From positions 34,553-98,552 of the forward strand of contig NZ_SJPU01000006.1 of NCBI RefSeq assembly GCF_007860105.1: a stretch of DNA of 64,000 nt, given 5' to 3'. This document shows positions 1 to 9,591 of the stretch, one piece after another. The DNA is from Allorhodopirellula heiligendammensis (lineage in GTDB: Bacteria; Planctomycetota; Planctomycetia; Pirellulales; Pirellulaceae). Under the pieces are notes generated by a model, which saw only the letters and a program-made list of their open reading frames with translations, was not told the origin of the DNA and searched no databases. Made by a program: the position numbers and the translations under genes. The stretch's first letter is position 1, and each line of letters begins with the position of its first letter.

Positions 1-767
1 TTACGGCTTTGGTCTGCCGCCCGCGCCGCCTCCATGGCTGCGTTTACCTCACCGGCTAGGAGGTTCAGCAAAACCTGGGTGCGCTGAGTCAAAATGCTAT
101 CCCAATTCTTAGCGGACTCCGGCAATCGCATCTCGGCGACTGGTTCGTCGGACGTCGCGAACAATTTCGCCCAATCGTGGCGACTCACGGCCATTGCCGA
201 GGTGCTACTCGCAGCATCAAGGAAATCTAAGAAGGACTTGGGCGTCTTGGATCGCACCGCGGCCCGCGCGTAGATCGGAAACCGTTGATCGAGCGTGATG
301 CTCACACGCGCTGAAATCGATTCAAAGTCGAGCGTGCCATAGGATTCGTGCATGGCAATTGTCGCAGCGGCAAATTGCCCAGCTTCGAGTAAGTGTTCGA
401 TCGCCTCAATGGGCGCGAGGGCGGCAAGTTGGTGAGCGAGTTCAGGAGGTGTGTCCGACAAAATACCTCTTTGCCAGCGGCCAAGTATCCACCGCGCCCG
501 CTCCGCCGTCTCCGGGTCGTCATCGCGGGCTGCCACGATGATCGCCTCTCGATATTTGTCTCGATCACGCCATAGCTCCAGGGTTGAGCGACGTCGCAGC
601 GAGAACTCTTCGCTCCCGAGGGGACGCGAAGCCTCGTTCGCCACCACTCCAGCCACAGAAACCTGTTCGGGGGTACCCGTGGACTCGACTTCGTCGGATG
701 CAAAGGCACACGCTGCGATCGTCGCCAACGATAGAGAGCGGAGAAAAGTTTTAGCGGAACGCTTCAT
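1..767 (-). CDS. Secreted protein of unknown function, 3' end beyond the window
   Basis: An open frame runs leftward from an ATG at 767 to the window edge with no stop (255 codons visible), so the C terminus is missing. The TTA at positions 1-3 is not in this frame. The N terminus (MKRSAKTFLRSLSLATIAACAF) looks like a signal peptide ending near residue 22. The rest is alpha-helical and rich in Ala, Glu and Leu, with a repeat-like helical feel (LAHQLAALAPIEAIEHLLEA), but I recognise no catalytic motif. Codon use fits the neighbouring genes. No clear Shine-Dalgarno precedes the ATG. It is divergent from the processing protease at 1279. Function unknown; export from the cytoplasm is inferred from the signal peptide only. 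Confidence 0.7.
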   Translation of the reverse strand, partial: MKRSAKTFLRSLSLATIAACAFASDEVESTGTPEQVSVAGVVANEASRPLGSEEFSLRRRSTLELWRDRDKYREAIIVAARDDDPETAERARWILGRWQRGILSDTPPELAHQLAALAPIEAIEHLLEAGQFAAATIAMHESYGTLDFESISARVSITLDQRFPIYARAAVRSKTPKSFLDFLDAASSTSAMAVSRHDWAKLFATSDEPVAEMRLPESAKNWDSILTQRTQVLLNLLAGEVNAAMEAARAADQSR

Positions 768-1278
768 ATTCAACAGCAGGCTGGGGGGCAAAGAATGGCA
801 GAGGCCAAAATCTCGCGATGTACGTAGAACGTTGATTCTATCATATGAACCCTTCGTTCTGCCCGTCCCGCCGTTGGTGGCCGCGTTTGTTACTTGCCCC
901 GCGACTCGACACTGCCTATTAATAGCTCGACGCCAAAGAGGAGTTGCCGACCTGAATACGGGGTCGATGGTGTGTTTCACATCTGAACATCGTGAAACAT
1001 CGCCGTACCGATTTCTCTTTCACGCGCAGCGGAAGCGCAAACCGCCTGGAAAATCGAGATCGATGCGATGCTCGCACTTGTCTCCATTTCCTCCCAATCG
1101 ACTCGACCGCACCTACTCAGGTGGGCTTGTTCGGGTTGGAGGGGATGAAGCAAATATTTCCGGGGAGGTTTTTTGACCGGGCACCAATTGTGACCTACGT
1201 TTGCTCAGCCGCGTCTTCTCGAGTGTCGATCACGCGGCCTTCCCCCTCCCCGCCTGGGCACTCCAATGGAATTTTCGC
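768..1278. other. Intergenic region between divergent genes
   Basis: About 510 bases lie between the starts of two divergent genes and presumably hold both promoters. Frames that stay open here (for example 451-1176 on the plus strand) show no signal peptide or recognisable motif and continue antisense into the left gene. I could not pick a convincing -35/-10 pair, a structured RNA or a repeat. Confidence 0.5.
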
Positions 1279-3012
1279 ATGGAAATCTTGCCAACCGCAT
1301 TGAGTCGCCACCCCCGTTGGTGTTGTCGCCCGGGTATTGTGCTGGGATCGTGGGTTCTGCTCAATGTCGTCACCTTGACGTCGCCCTTAACGACATTTGC
1401 AGAGGAGCATGGGTCGGTTCCCGCCGTGACTGTTCCGAGCGGCGAAACTGCAGAGACGATTCCTGCTGGTAGTTCCTCCCTCAACGATTCGTCAGCTCGG
1501 GACCGCTCACTCGAAGCCGGTTTAGAATTAGAACAGGCCGAGCAATGGGGCGACGCGATCGACCACTACGATGCCGCGACACGAGCATTTCCCGATGATC
1601 GGATCCTGTATCAGCGATTACTGATTAGCCGCCTGCATTTCGATGTCATTCGACGTTATGACGATCGCACGTACCTGCAAAGCGTGCGTGAAATGTCGAC
1701 GTCGCAGACGTTGGATCTTTACAGTGAAATCCTTGCAAACCTACAGACGCACTATGTTGACACGATCGAGTGGTCCCGCGTGCTCTTGCACGGGACGGCT
1801 GCCCTGGAGGTGGCGTTGACTGAGCCTGCATTCGTCGATCGAGTCGTCGATCCAGATCGCCGTGACCGCATCGAAGCGTTTCGACAAGCGATTCATCACC
1901 GCATCGCTGACCGATCCACACAGAGCCGTTTCGATTTGCGAGCAACCGTGAATTTGGTCGCGACCATGGCTCATGAGGAACTCGGCATCTCCGGGACTGC
2001 GACCGCGCTGGAGTACGTCAGTGGAGCAGTTTCGACGCTTGACACGTTCACTCGTTTACTTTCGCCAGGTCAGCTCGATGAGATGTTTTCTACCATCGAG
2101 GGTAACTTCGTCGGTTTGGGTGTCGAACTGAAGGCGGGGGAGGACTCTCTTTTGATTCTCTCGGTCATCCCAGGTGGCCCCGCTGCTGAAGCTGGAATTA
2201 TCCCCGGCGACCGTATCTTGGCGGTCGGCGGAAACCGCACTGACGAACAGGAACCAAACTATGTCGCTGATTTGTTGCGAGGTCCTGAAGGCACCGCAGC
2301 GGCGTTAACGATTCTCTCCGCTGATCAAACCGAACGCCAACTCTCTGTCACCCGGCGACGGGTGGATGTTCCCTGTGTGGAGAATGTTCACATTGTCGAT
2401 TCAGCCCGCCACATCGGCTATTTCCGGTTGACTAATTTTCAAAAATCCACCCCTCGCGAAGTCGAGCAAGCGTTGTGGACGCTGCACCGCTCCGGCATGC
2501 GATCGCTGATCATGGACCTCCGTGACAACCCCGGCGGTCTGTTGTCGGCGGCCGTGGAAGTGGCCGATCGCTTTCTCAGTGACGGACGCATCGTGACGAC
2601 GCGGGGCCGCAATGCTCGTGAGAATTTCGACTATGCCGCCCACCGGCCGAATACTTGGGACGTACCCATGGCAGTGCTGATTGATCGCAACAGTGCGAGT
2701 GCCAGTGAGATTTTCTCAGGTGCGATTCACGACAGTGAGCGGGGCGCCGTGATCGGTGAAACCAGCTACGGCAAGGGAAGCGTGCAAGGGATCTTTCGAA
2801 TGCAATCAGGGAAATTTGGTCTCTGCTTAACGACGGCAAAGTTCTACTCGCCCAGCGGCAAAGCGATCAGTCGCAATGGGGTGGAGCCCAACGTCGTCGT
2901 ACCGCCGACCTACATCGCGGCCCGCCCTGACAAAGATGGCCGTGTTACGACCGAACTCGATGATGCCGTGCTGCAAAAGGCCATCGAGTACCTCGGTGGG
3001 GGCGGCCGCTGA
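1279..3012 (+). CDS. S41 carboxyl-terminal processing peptidase (CtpA/Prc family)
   Basis: Exported serine protease that would trim or degrade proteins from their C termini in the periplasm. The ATG at 1279 is preferred because it puts a signal peptide (hydrophobic GIVLGSWVLLNVVTL, cleaved near FAEE) at the N terminus; the frame is open upstream to 1201. Residues about 75-110 resemble a TPR-like helix pair. A PDZ domain spans about 275-365 (NFVGLGVEL, GGPAAEAGI, GDRILAVGG). The S41 core follows: RDNPGG near 416, then the SASASEIF motif with the likely nucleophile Ser474, and the general-base Lys499 in YGKGSVQG. The 25-residue Ser-Lys spacing matches the Prc family. At 577 residues it is longer than minimal CtpA proteins because of the N-terminal helical part. 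It is monocistronic and ends at a strong terminator at 3070. Substrates cannot be read from sequence. Confidence 0.92.
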   Translation: MEILPTALSRHPRWCCRPGIVLGSWVLLNVVTLTSPLTTFAEEHGSVPAVTVPSGETAETIPAGSSSLNDSSARDRSLEAGLELEQAEQWGDAIDHYDAATRAFPDDRILYQRLLISRLHFDVIRRYDDRTYLQSVREMSTSQTLDLYSEILANLQTHYVDTIEWSRVLLHGTAALEVALTEPAFVDRVVDPDRRDRIEAFRQAIHHRIADRSTQSRFDLRATVNLVATMAHEELGISGTATALEYVSGAVSTLDTFTRLLSPGQLDEMFSTIEGNFVGLGVELKAGEDSLLILSVIPGGPAAEAGIIPGDRILAVGGNRTDEQEPNYVADLLRGPEGTAAALTILSADQTERQLSVTRRRVDVPCVENVHIVDSARHIGYFRLTNFQKSTPREVEQALWTLHRSGMRSLIMDLRDNPGGLLSAAVEVADRFLSDGRIVTTRGRNARENFDYAAHRPNTWDVPMAVLIDRNSASASEIFSGAIHDSERGAVIGETSYGKGSVQGIFRMQSGKFGLCLTTAKFYSPSGKAISRNGVEPNVVVPPTYIAARPDKDGRVTTELDDAVLQKAIEYLGGGGR

Positions 3013-3069
3013 TCCGTTTAACTCGTCGCAATCGATAAAACCTGCCAAATTCACTCAACCCTCCCAACC

Positions 3070-3103
3070 CGAACGCCCGATACCACCATCGGGCGTTCGT
3101 TTT
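3070..3103 (+). terminator. Rho-independent terminator after the S41 peptidase gene
   Basis: A perfect 12-bp stem (CGAACGCCCGAT at 3070-3081 pairing with 3088-3099) with a 6-nt loop is followed by TTTT. It lies 58 bases after the protease stop and before the BBP7-like gene, so the two are probably separate transcripts. Confidence 0.85.
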
Positions 3104-3151
3104 GCGCGAACGGCTCGCTTGGTATGTCCTTGCTAAACGGACCTTGGTTGA

Positions 3152-4981
3152 ATGAATGTTGCGATGAACTCACAATCCCGTCGAATGAACGCTGGCCCTA
3201 CGGCCGGGGCGCTGCTCGCAATCGCTCTGTCGAGCAGCCTTGCGATGCCAGTATCAGTAACGGCCCAGGTACGGACCAAGCTACCTGACCGCGCAACCTA
3301 CAATCCTGCCGGACCTTCAACGCCTCCGTCACAGCCCATGGGCGCATCCGACGAGGCTCAAGTGGCGGGCGTCACGGACGAATCCATCGCCGCATCCTTG
3401 CGGCAGTCACCGCTGCGGGAAGCCGATGGCAAGATCGAGCCAGTCAATCTTCGTCCGCTGCCTTCTATGGTTCCGCGGGGCAAAGCACGCGTTCTCGCTC
3501 TGGCCGACGACCGCGGCAGCGACCCGCCAGCGGAGCCTCCTCAATCGGCTACGTTACGACCAGCTTCGTATGTTCAGCCCCGGAAAGTGCAGTCCAGCTC
3601 AAATCAGATTCAGACGCCAGCCCAGCGGCGGGTAGTCGGCTACGACTCACAGCAACACATCCGTCGTACCGCGAGTCCTGGACCACAAACACTGATTCAA
3701 CACGGTCAGTCCGAAGAATGGATTGAAGGCGGGGTCATTGGATCTGGATCGACCCAGTGGGCCCATGACGGCAATATGGGACCGATCCGGATGGGAAATT
3801 ACAGTGGATGCAACGCCTGCGACGGCGGCGGCTGTAATAGCTGTGATAGTTGGGGTGGTGATTGCAACAGTTGCGATGGACTCGGCTGCGACGGATGCGG
3901 TCAATGCCGTGACTTCAGTAACGCGTCGTTGTCCTTTGATCCCTGTCGCTGGTTTGGCTCCATCGAACTGCTGCTGCTCTTTCGCGAGGGCGATTCCATC
4001 CCGGCGCTGGTCACGACGAGCCCGACGGGAACGACTGCTGATACGGCGGGCCAACTTCCTGGTGCCACAATTCTCGCCGGTGGCGAACAAGCGTTCAAAG
4101 ATCTCACCGCTGGCGGACGACTGACCATCGGTACCTGGCTGGATGATCAACGCAATCGTAGCCTCGTGTTCCGGGGTTGGACTGCGACAGAGGCAGACTT
4201 GTCATTTTCCGCTCGGGAGGGCATTAACGCAGGACCGATTCTGGCGATTCCAACCACCAATGCCGGTGCGGCTGACGCAGTCCTGATCGCATATCCCAAC
4301 TCCAACGAAAATTTTGGCCGGTTCGGTAGTGTTAATCTTAGCGCCGACAGCAATGTCTACGGCGGTGATATCTCGGTGCGTCAATTCCTGACGGGCGGGT
4401 TGGGCACGACTTTCGATGTGCTCTACGGCTACCAATACATGGGCCTCGACGAAAACCTGCAACTCTCCACGTCCAGTACCAAGACGCAAGATCAATTCCC
4501 CGACCAGGTCGGTAACAACCTGAGCACGTTTGATCAGTTTGAAGCGAGCAATCAATTTCACGGGGGCCAGTTCGGATTCGCCGGAGCCTATCGTGAGGGA
4601 TGCTGGAGTTTCGACTGGCTGGGCAAGGTCGGGTTTGGACAGATCAAGCGTCAAGCTGAGCGGCACGGACGATCCGTAATCACCACCGACACGCCGCCAC
4701 CGGCGGTCAACGATACCGGATTGTTAGTCAGTGACGCCAATACGGGATCGTACTCATCGAGTACCTTCGGGTGGGCACCGGAGTTTGATCTCTCAGTCGG
4801 CTGGCACAAGTATCCGCGATTCGACGTGACGTTCGGCTATAACATTATCGCGATGACCGATGCGGTGCGTCTGTCTGGGATCATGGATCCGACCAACACG
4901 CTGGACACTCCCCGATCGAGCGTCAACTACGGGACATTCATGGTCCAGGGAATCCACTTCGGTATCCGGCACGTCTGGTAG
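3152..4981 (+). CDS. BBP7-like outer-membrane beta-barrel protein with CxxC-rich linker
   Basis: Predicted exported barrel protein of the planctomycete BBP7 type. Three in-frame ATGs (3152, 3164, 3185) all precede a signal sequence (GALLAIALSSSLAMPVSVTAQ); 3152 gives 609 residues. Residues about 40-200 are Pro/Ser/Gln-rich and probably disordered. Residues 218-253 form a Gly/Asp/Cys stretch with repeated CxxC units (CNAC, CNSC, CNSC, CDGC), which could bind metal or form disulfides. From about 265 to the C-terminal HFGIRHVW the sequence alternates in a beta-barrel pattern with strands such as SIELLLLFRE, FGSVNLSADSNVYGGDISVRQFL and FDVTFGYNIIAM, ending in an aromatic residue as expected of an outer-membrane barrel. 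The family assignment is from pattern recognition. Cargo or role unknown. It is convergent with the phosphoesterase. Confidence 0.75.
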   Translation: MNVAMNSQSRRMNAGPTAGALLAIALSSSLAMPVSVTAQVRTKLPDRATYNPAGPSTPPSQPMGASDEAQVAGVTDESIAASLRQSPLREADGKIEPVNLRPLPSMVPRGKARVLALADDRGSDPPAEPPQSATLRPASYVQPRKVQSSSNQIQTPAQRRVVGYDSQQHIRRTASPGPQTLIQHGQSEEWIEGGVIGSGSTQWAHDGNMGPIRMGNYSGCNACDGGGCNSCDSWGGDCNSCDGLGCDGCGQCRDFSNASLSFDPCRWFGSIELLLLFREGDSIPALVTTSPTGTTADTAGQLPGATILAGGEQAFKDLTAGGRLTIGTWLDDQRNRSLVFRGWTATEADLSFSAREGINAGPILAIPTTNAGAADAVLIAYPNSNENFGRFGSVNLSADSNVYGGDISVRQFLTGGLGTTFDVLYGYQYMGLDENLQLSTSSTKTQDQFPDQVGNNLSTFDQFEASNQFHGGQFGFAGAYREGCWSFDWLGKVGFGQIKRQAERHGRSVITTDTPPPAVNDTGLLVSDANTGSYSSSTFGWAPEFDLSVGWHKYPRFDVTFGYNIIAMTDAVRLSGIMDPTNTLDTPRSSVNYGTFMVQGIHFGIRHVW

Positions 4982-5075
4982 GCGGGAAGCGATGTCGCTT
5001 CTCGTTGCAGGGCTTTCAAAATCTATCCTGACGCTGCGGAGATCGTGCTTCCGTGGAGCACGCCGATCAGCCTGC

Positions 5076-5903
5076 CTACCAGGCCGGTGGTAGTCGAAAT
5101 CCGTCACTGCCAAGATTGATAATCGACTCAACGTCGAGCGTGCCGTAGCGTGAGTACCCCGTGTGTACGATCAGATTCGGCAGAATGATGGCATCCCCCT
5201 CGTGATGAGTGTGGCCACACAGAACAGTGAAGAATCGATCGGGATTTTCATCAGCAGCTTGCCGCAACGCTGCTCCGACGTGCCCACAGACGAAGAATGG
5301 AGCCCAGTTATCATCGGTGATGTGCCCCTCGTACCAACACGCCTCACGAAAGGGAGGTACATGAGTCGCGATCAGCACATGCCGCACCTCGGCCGGCAGC
5401 GCTACCAATTTCTGCTGCAGCCGCTTACTACTATCGAGGCCCTCGCGCTGTAAAATCGTCCGCCAGGTTTCCGGTGCATCAGCACGGAAATCTTGGATCA
5501 GTTCAAAGTCACTGAGCCGAACTGTGGAATTGAGATAGTCGCCCTCACTGGCGTCCCCCCAGCCGTCGTCGCCCAGCAGGACAGAGTCGGCCGTGAGGAA
5601 CACTGGGCCGCTATCGGTGAGGTAGTGCAGATGGTCGTAATCACGGGCTAGGTCAATCATGAGGCGACGCGTCTCTGCGATTGACTTACCGTAGAAGTCA
5701 TGATTGCCCAGGACAAAGTAGATCGGGCGATCAAACGTCTCCACCAGACACCGAAGTTGATAAGCGACATCATCGCCTTCCGAAATATCTCCTGTCGTCA
5801 CCAGCGCGTGCGGTGCAAAGGCAATTAAATCATCCGCCCAACGACGCCACGTCTCCAGTTTCGCATGGTCAAAATGCGGATCGGTGATCCACGCTAATCG
5901 CAT
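5076..5903 (-). CDS. Calcineurin-like metallophosphoesterase
   Basis: Cytosolic phosphoesterase of the binuclear-metal superfamily. All five metal/catalytic blocks are visible: D-x-H in WITDPHFDH close to the N terminus, GD in TTGDISEGDD, GNHD in VLGNHDFYG, the isolated His in ATHVPPF, and GHTHHEGD near the C terminus. The ATG at 5903 (MRLAWITDPHFDH) places the first motif where this family usually has it. The frame is open up to an ATG at 5996, which would add 31 residues without recognisable features, so the start is uncertain. It lies 160 bases downstream of metK in the same direction and may be co-transcribed. Substrate (nucleotide, phospholipid or phosphoprotein) cannot be inferred. Confidence 0.88.
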   Translation of the reverse strand: MRLAWITDPHFDHAKLETWRRWADDLIAFAPHALVTTGDISEGDDVAYQLRCLVETFDRPIYFVLGNHDFYGKSIAETRRLMIDLARDYDHLHYLTDSGPVFLTADSVLLGDDGWGDASEGDYLNSTVRLSDFELIQDFRADAPETWRTILQREGLDSSKRLQQKLVALPAEVRHVLIATHVPPFREACWYEGHITDDNWAPFFVCGHVGAALRQAADENPDRFFTVLCGHTHHEGDAIILPNLIVHTGYSRYGTLDVESIINLGSDGFRLPPAW

Positions 5904-6064
5904 CGACAGGTCCGTCCCGACACCGTCGGCGGCAGTGGGATTGATGCGACGAAGCAATGGAGAGCGTTCAGCGAGATGAGTTACGGGTTCGGACAACAGG
6001 CACTGGAAATCAGGGGCCAGGGTCGCGTGGTGACTCCTGAACCCCCATTTCGTCAGAGCCTTGA

Positions 6065-7249
6065 TTATGCCATGGCGACGAGACCGGCGGCCTCGGCGAG
6101 TTCTTCGGCCTTATCTGTCTTTTCCCAAGTGAACGCGTCGCCTTCACGACCAAAATGGCCGCCCGACGTCGTCGCTGTAAAGACAGGGCGACGAAGTTGC
6201 AGGTGATCGATAATCTGGCCAGGCTTCAACTGGAAGTGTTTGCGGACGAGTTCGCACAACTTCGCATCGGCAATCTTGCCGGTACCCTCGGTGTCCACGT
6301 GCACGCTCACGGGGTCGGTAACGCCAATCGCGTACGCCAATTGAACTTCGCATCGCTCTGCTAAACCCGAGGCGACGATGTTCTTAGCGATGTAGCGGGC
6401 CATGTAAGCAGCACTCCGGTCAACCTTGGTGGAGTCCTTGCCGCTGAACGCACCGCCACCGTGACGTCCCCATCCACCGTACGTGTCCACGATGATTTTG
6501 CGACCCGTCAATCCACAATCACCATGCGGGCCGCCAATTTCGAACTTGCCCGTGGGGTTGATGTGATACTTGATGTCGCCCTTGTCGAGTTCCGCTGGAA
6601 TCGATGGCTTGATCACATTTTCGATGATGAATTTTCGAATTTCTTCGTTGCTGACGCCTGGTGAGTGCTGAGCACTGACGACGACGGTATCGATGCGTAC
6701 CGGCGTGTTGCCCTCGTACTCCACCGTCACTTGACTCTTATTGTCCGGTCGCAACCAATCCACTTCTTTATTGAAGCGCGCTTCGGTGATGCGGTTAATG
6801 ATGCGATGCGAAAGGGCGATCGGCAGTGGCATCAACTCGGGGGTGTCGCCACAGGCGTATCCGAACATCAGCCCTTGGTCGCCCGCACCGATTTCCTTGC
6901 CAGTCTCGTTGGAGTTCACCCCTTGGGCAATATCGGGGCTCTGCGCATCCAAGCGAACCTGAACTTCGCAGTTCGCGCCATCGATACCTGTGTCCGCGTT
7001 GTTGTATCCGACCGCGAGGATGGTATCGCGAACGATCTTTTCGTAGTCCACATCAGCCTTGCTGGTGATTTCACCAGCGACCACTGCCAAGTTCGTGTTG
7101 ACGAGCGTTTCGCAGGCAACGCGGCTGTGCGGATCTTGAGCGAGCAACGCGTCCAAGATACTGTCGGAAATACGGTCAGCCAGCTTATCGGGATGCCCCA
7201 TGCTGACCGATTCGCTGGTGAAAAGATAACGACCTGACTGATTACTCAC
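6065..7249 (-). CDS. metK: S-adenosylmethionine synthetase
   Basis: Makes S-adenosylmethionine from methionine and ATP in the cytosol. The family hallmarks are all present: [20 protein letters not shown] at the N terminus (ATP/metal site), [12 protein letters not shown] in the middle, and [19 protein letters not shown] toward the C terminus. Length (394 residues) is normal. I start it at the GTG at 7249 because GGAG sits 9 bases upstream and the protein then begins [14 protein letters not shown], as homologues do. An upstream GTG at 7297 in the same frame lacks such a site. I saw no SAM riboswitch in the leader. It is divergent from the GH32 gene and is followed by the metallophosphoesterase. 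Confidence 0.97.
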   Translation of the reverse strand: MSNQSGRYLFTSESVSMGHPDKLADRISDSILDALLAQDPHSRVACETLVNTNLAVVAGEITSKADVDYEKIVRDTILAVGYNNADTGIDGANCEVQVRLDAQSPDIAQGVNSNETGKEIGAGDQGLMFGYACGDTPELMPLPIALSHRIINRITEARFNKEVDWLRPDNKSQVTVEYEGNTPVRIDTVVVSAQHSPGVSNEEIRKFIIENVIKPSIPAELDKGDIKYHINPTGKFEIGGPHGDCGLTGRKIIVDTYGGWGRHGGGAFSGKDSTKVDRSAAYMARYIAKNIVASGLAERCEVQLAYAIGVTDPVSVHVDTEGTGKIADAKLCELVRKHFQLKPGQIIDHLQLRRPVFTATTSGGHFGREGDAFTWEKTDKAEELAEAAGLVAMA

Positions 7250-7561
7250 TACTGAAAACTCCGCGGATTCGGTCCCATGCGGTATCGTGCGTCTCACGAT
7301 TTTAAACCGCTGGCGACCAGAAGGGTCTGGACAGGGGCCTCTCCGATTCGCACGCTCCCAAACAAATTGAGAAAAATCGTTGCGTCGCCAGACCCCCTAG
7401 CAGCCACTACCATAATCTTCCGCCGCAATCCTGAAAACCATCGAATTTGCCCGTTCGCACGATTATTGCAATGGCTTAAGGTACGCTGTTAGCCATTCGA
7501 AACGGTGCCGCGAAGGCGACGTTTATTGGCTTCGATACGATCCCAGCACGAGAGACCACTC

Positions 7562-9586
7562 ATGAATTCAGTCATTTTCAAACGGCTCATCTTCGTTATT
7601 TCGCTCCAGATGCTGACCTGGACGAGCAGCTTAGTGGGCGAAGAACTGCTCTTTCCTAATTCGGATTTTGAGTCTGGAACGCTGCAAGGGTGGACCGCTC
7701 AGGGCGATGCTTTCACGAACCAGCCCACCGAGGGGGACAATCCCCAAGCTCGAAACCGCGAGTCCAGTCTGCATCAAGGCAAGTACTGGATCGGCACCTA
7801 CGAGCGATTCGATGGGAAATCGGGGGCCGCCGGCCAGATCCGCGGTGATGCTGCCACCGGGACGCTCACGTCGCAGGAGTTCACGATCGCCCGCCCCTAC
7901 ATCACGTTCAAAATCGGCGCTGGAAATCTTCCTGGGGAAACGGGTGTGAATTTGATTGTCGGTGACCAGACGATCGAACTTGCGACGGGTATCGATTCAG
8001 AATCCATGATCACGATCAGCAAAGACGTCTCTGAATTTATTGGCAAACCCGCGCGACTGGTCGTCTTCGATCGTGCCACGGGGGGGTGGGGACATATCAA
8101 CGTCGACAACTTCACTGCGACTGATAACCCGGTGGTCGACGAACGGAGCAAGTTCGCGCTGACACCCGGCATCTCACCGGAAGCCTATCCGGACACAGGC
8201 TACGATCAACTCCGGCGACCCCAATTCCACTTTAGCTCGCGACGCAATTGGCTCAACGACCCCAACGGCATGGTTTACGACGGCGGGAAATACCACCTTT
8301 TCTTCCAACACAATCCGCATGGAACCTCGTGGGGTAACATGACCTGGGGCCACGCCACCGCCCCGGACATGTTGCACTGGACGCAGCACGACCACTCCCT
8401 GCTGCCCTACTCGGTGGACGCTCAGGCGGGAACGATCTTTTCCGGTACCATCGTGACGGACGACAATAATTCACTAGGGAAACAAGTTGGTGATCCCAAA
8501 ACCCTCGTCGCCTTCTTCACCTTTGCGACCAAGCCAAAGTTCTACCAAGCGATGGCGTACAGCACCGACCTCGGCGAGTCTTGGACGTACTGGAACGAGG
8601 GTCGCGCCGTCGTGCCGAATCAAGGATTTGACAATGGAGAACGCGACCCCAAAGTTTTCTGGCATGCGGCAAGCCAGCAGTGGGTGATGGCATTATGGGT
8701 ACAACGCGATCCCGGACGAATCCGCTTTTTCACATCGGACAACCTCACCGATTGGAAGTTCGCCTCCGACCTCATGCGGGATTGGGCATTTGAGTGCATG
8801 GACGTGGTCTTCCTGCCGGTCGACGGTGATGAAAACAACATGAAATGTGTGATTTATGACGCCAGTTTTGACTACGAAATTGGCTCCTTCGATGGAGAGC
8901 AATTCACCACCGAGTCAGGGCCGTTCCAGGCTGGCGGTGGAAATTTCTACGCAGCACAGACGTTTTACAATCAACCGCAAGGGCGAGCGATCCAGATTGG
9001 CTGGATGCGAGGAGGCCCCAATGCGGCGGACCTCTACGACGTTCCCTTCAACCAACAGATGTCGTTTCCCTGTGAGCTATCCCTCCGCGATACTGATCAG
9101 GGCATGAGATTGTTCTATCAACCAATCGAAGAAATTCAAACGCTCGTCGAGTCAACACACGATAAATCCGATGTCGATCTACCCGCAGGCGAAAACCTCA
9201 TCGCTGATTTGGCACCACTGGACCTCATCGACATGACAGTCGAGTTCGATCCGGGAACGGCAACGTCGCTGGTGTTTGACCTGCCCGGCGTTCAGGTGAC
9301 CTACGACTCAGCGACGGGAACATCCACCTATACGGGCGTCGATAATGAGGGCAACAGTCAAATTCACACACTGCTACCCGATTTGAAGCCTCGTGACGGC
9401 AGGGTGCGATTGCGATTCCTGGTTGATCGAATCTCATTGGAAGCTTACGCATTCGATGGCGAGGATTTCCGCGCCGTGTACACGTCCCCCAACACGGCGC
9501 CGAAAACCAATTCGATTCATGCCGTTGGAGGGACCGCTCGTATCCACGTCTTGAAAATCAATCGACTCAACTCGATTTGGAAGTAA
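7562..9586 (+). CDS. Secreted GH32 glycoside hydrolase (levanase/inulinase-like)
   Basis: Exported enzyme expected to release fructose from beta-fructans or sucrose. From the ATG at 7562 a signal peptide (FKRLIFVISLQMLTWTSSLVG) leads into a jelly-roll-like N-terminal module of about 170 residues (PNSDFESGTLQGW onward), then the five-bladed GH32 propeller. The nucleophile block is NWLNDPNG (Asp233), the transition-state stabiliser block is ERDPKVFW (Asp362), and the acid/base block is FECMDVVF (Glu411). A C-terminal beta-sandwich follows from about 520. At 674 residues it is longer than cytosolic sucrose hydrolases because of the N-terminal module. Export points to use of environmental polysaccharide. 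Exo versus endo action is not readable from sequence. Its stop lies 5 bases from that of the convergent sulfatase. Confidence 0.93.
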   Translation: MNSVIFKRLIFVISLQMLTWTSSLVGEELLFPNSDFESGTLQGWTAQGDAFTNQPTEGDNPQARNRESSLHQGKYWIGTYERFDGKSGAAGQIRGDAATGTLTSQEFTIARPYITFKIGAGNLPGETGVNLIVGDQTIELATGIDSESMITISKDVSEFIGKPARLVVFDRATGGWGHINVDNFTATDNPVVDERSKFALTPGISPEAYPDTGYDQLRRPQFHFSSRRNWLNDPNGMVYDGGKYHLFFQHNPHGTSWGNMTWGHATAPDMLHWTQHDHSLLPYSVDAQAGTIFSGTIVTDDNNSLGKQVGDPKTLVAFFTFATKPKFYQAMAYSTDLGESWTYWNEGRAVVPNQGFDNGERDPKVFWHAASQQWVMALWVQRDPGRIRFFTSDNLTDWKFASDLMRDWAFECMDVVFLPVDGDENNMKCVIYDASFDYEIGSFDGEQFTTESGPFQAGGGNFYAAQTFYNQPQGRAIQIGWMRGGPNAADLYDVPFNQQMSFPCELSLRDTDQGMRLFYQPIEEIQTLVESTHDKSDVDLPAGENLIADLAPLDLIDMTVEFDPGTATSLVFDLPGVQVTYDSATGTSTYTGVDNEGNSQIHTLLPDLKPRDGRVRLRFLVDRISLEAYAFDGEDFRAVYTSPNTAPKTNSIHAVGGTARIHVLKINRLNSIWK

Positions 9587-9591
9587 ATGGC

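Noticed and set aside
451..1176. Plus-strand 241-residue frame across the first intergenic region
   Set aside because: It is antisense to the leftward secreted-protein gene in its first 300 bases, its amino-acid composition is atypical (Arg/Ser-rich) and it has no ribosome-binding site or domain.
3426..4124. Cys-rich plus-strand frames overlapping the BBP7-like gene
   Set aside because: Frame-shifted shadows of the CxxC-rich region of the real gene.
6461..7237. Long plus-strand frames over metK
   Set aside because: They are antisense shadows of a certain gene; no independent motif.
7250..7561. SAM riboswitch between metK and the GH32 gene
   Set aside because: The leader of metK is on the minus strand before 7249 and shows no SAM-I or SAM-II-like core; I found no convincing structure.
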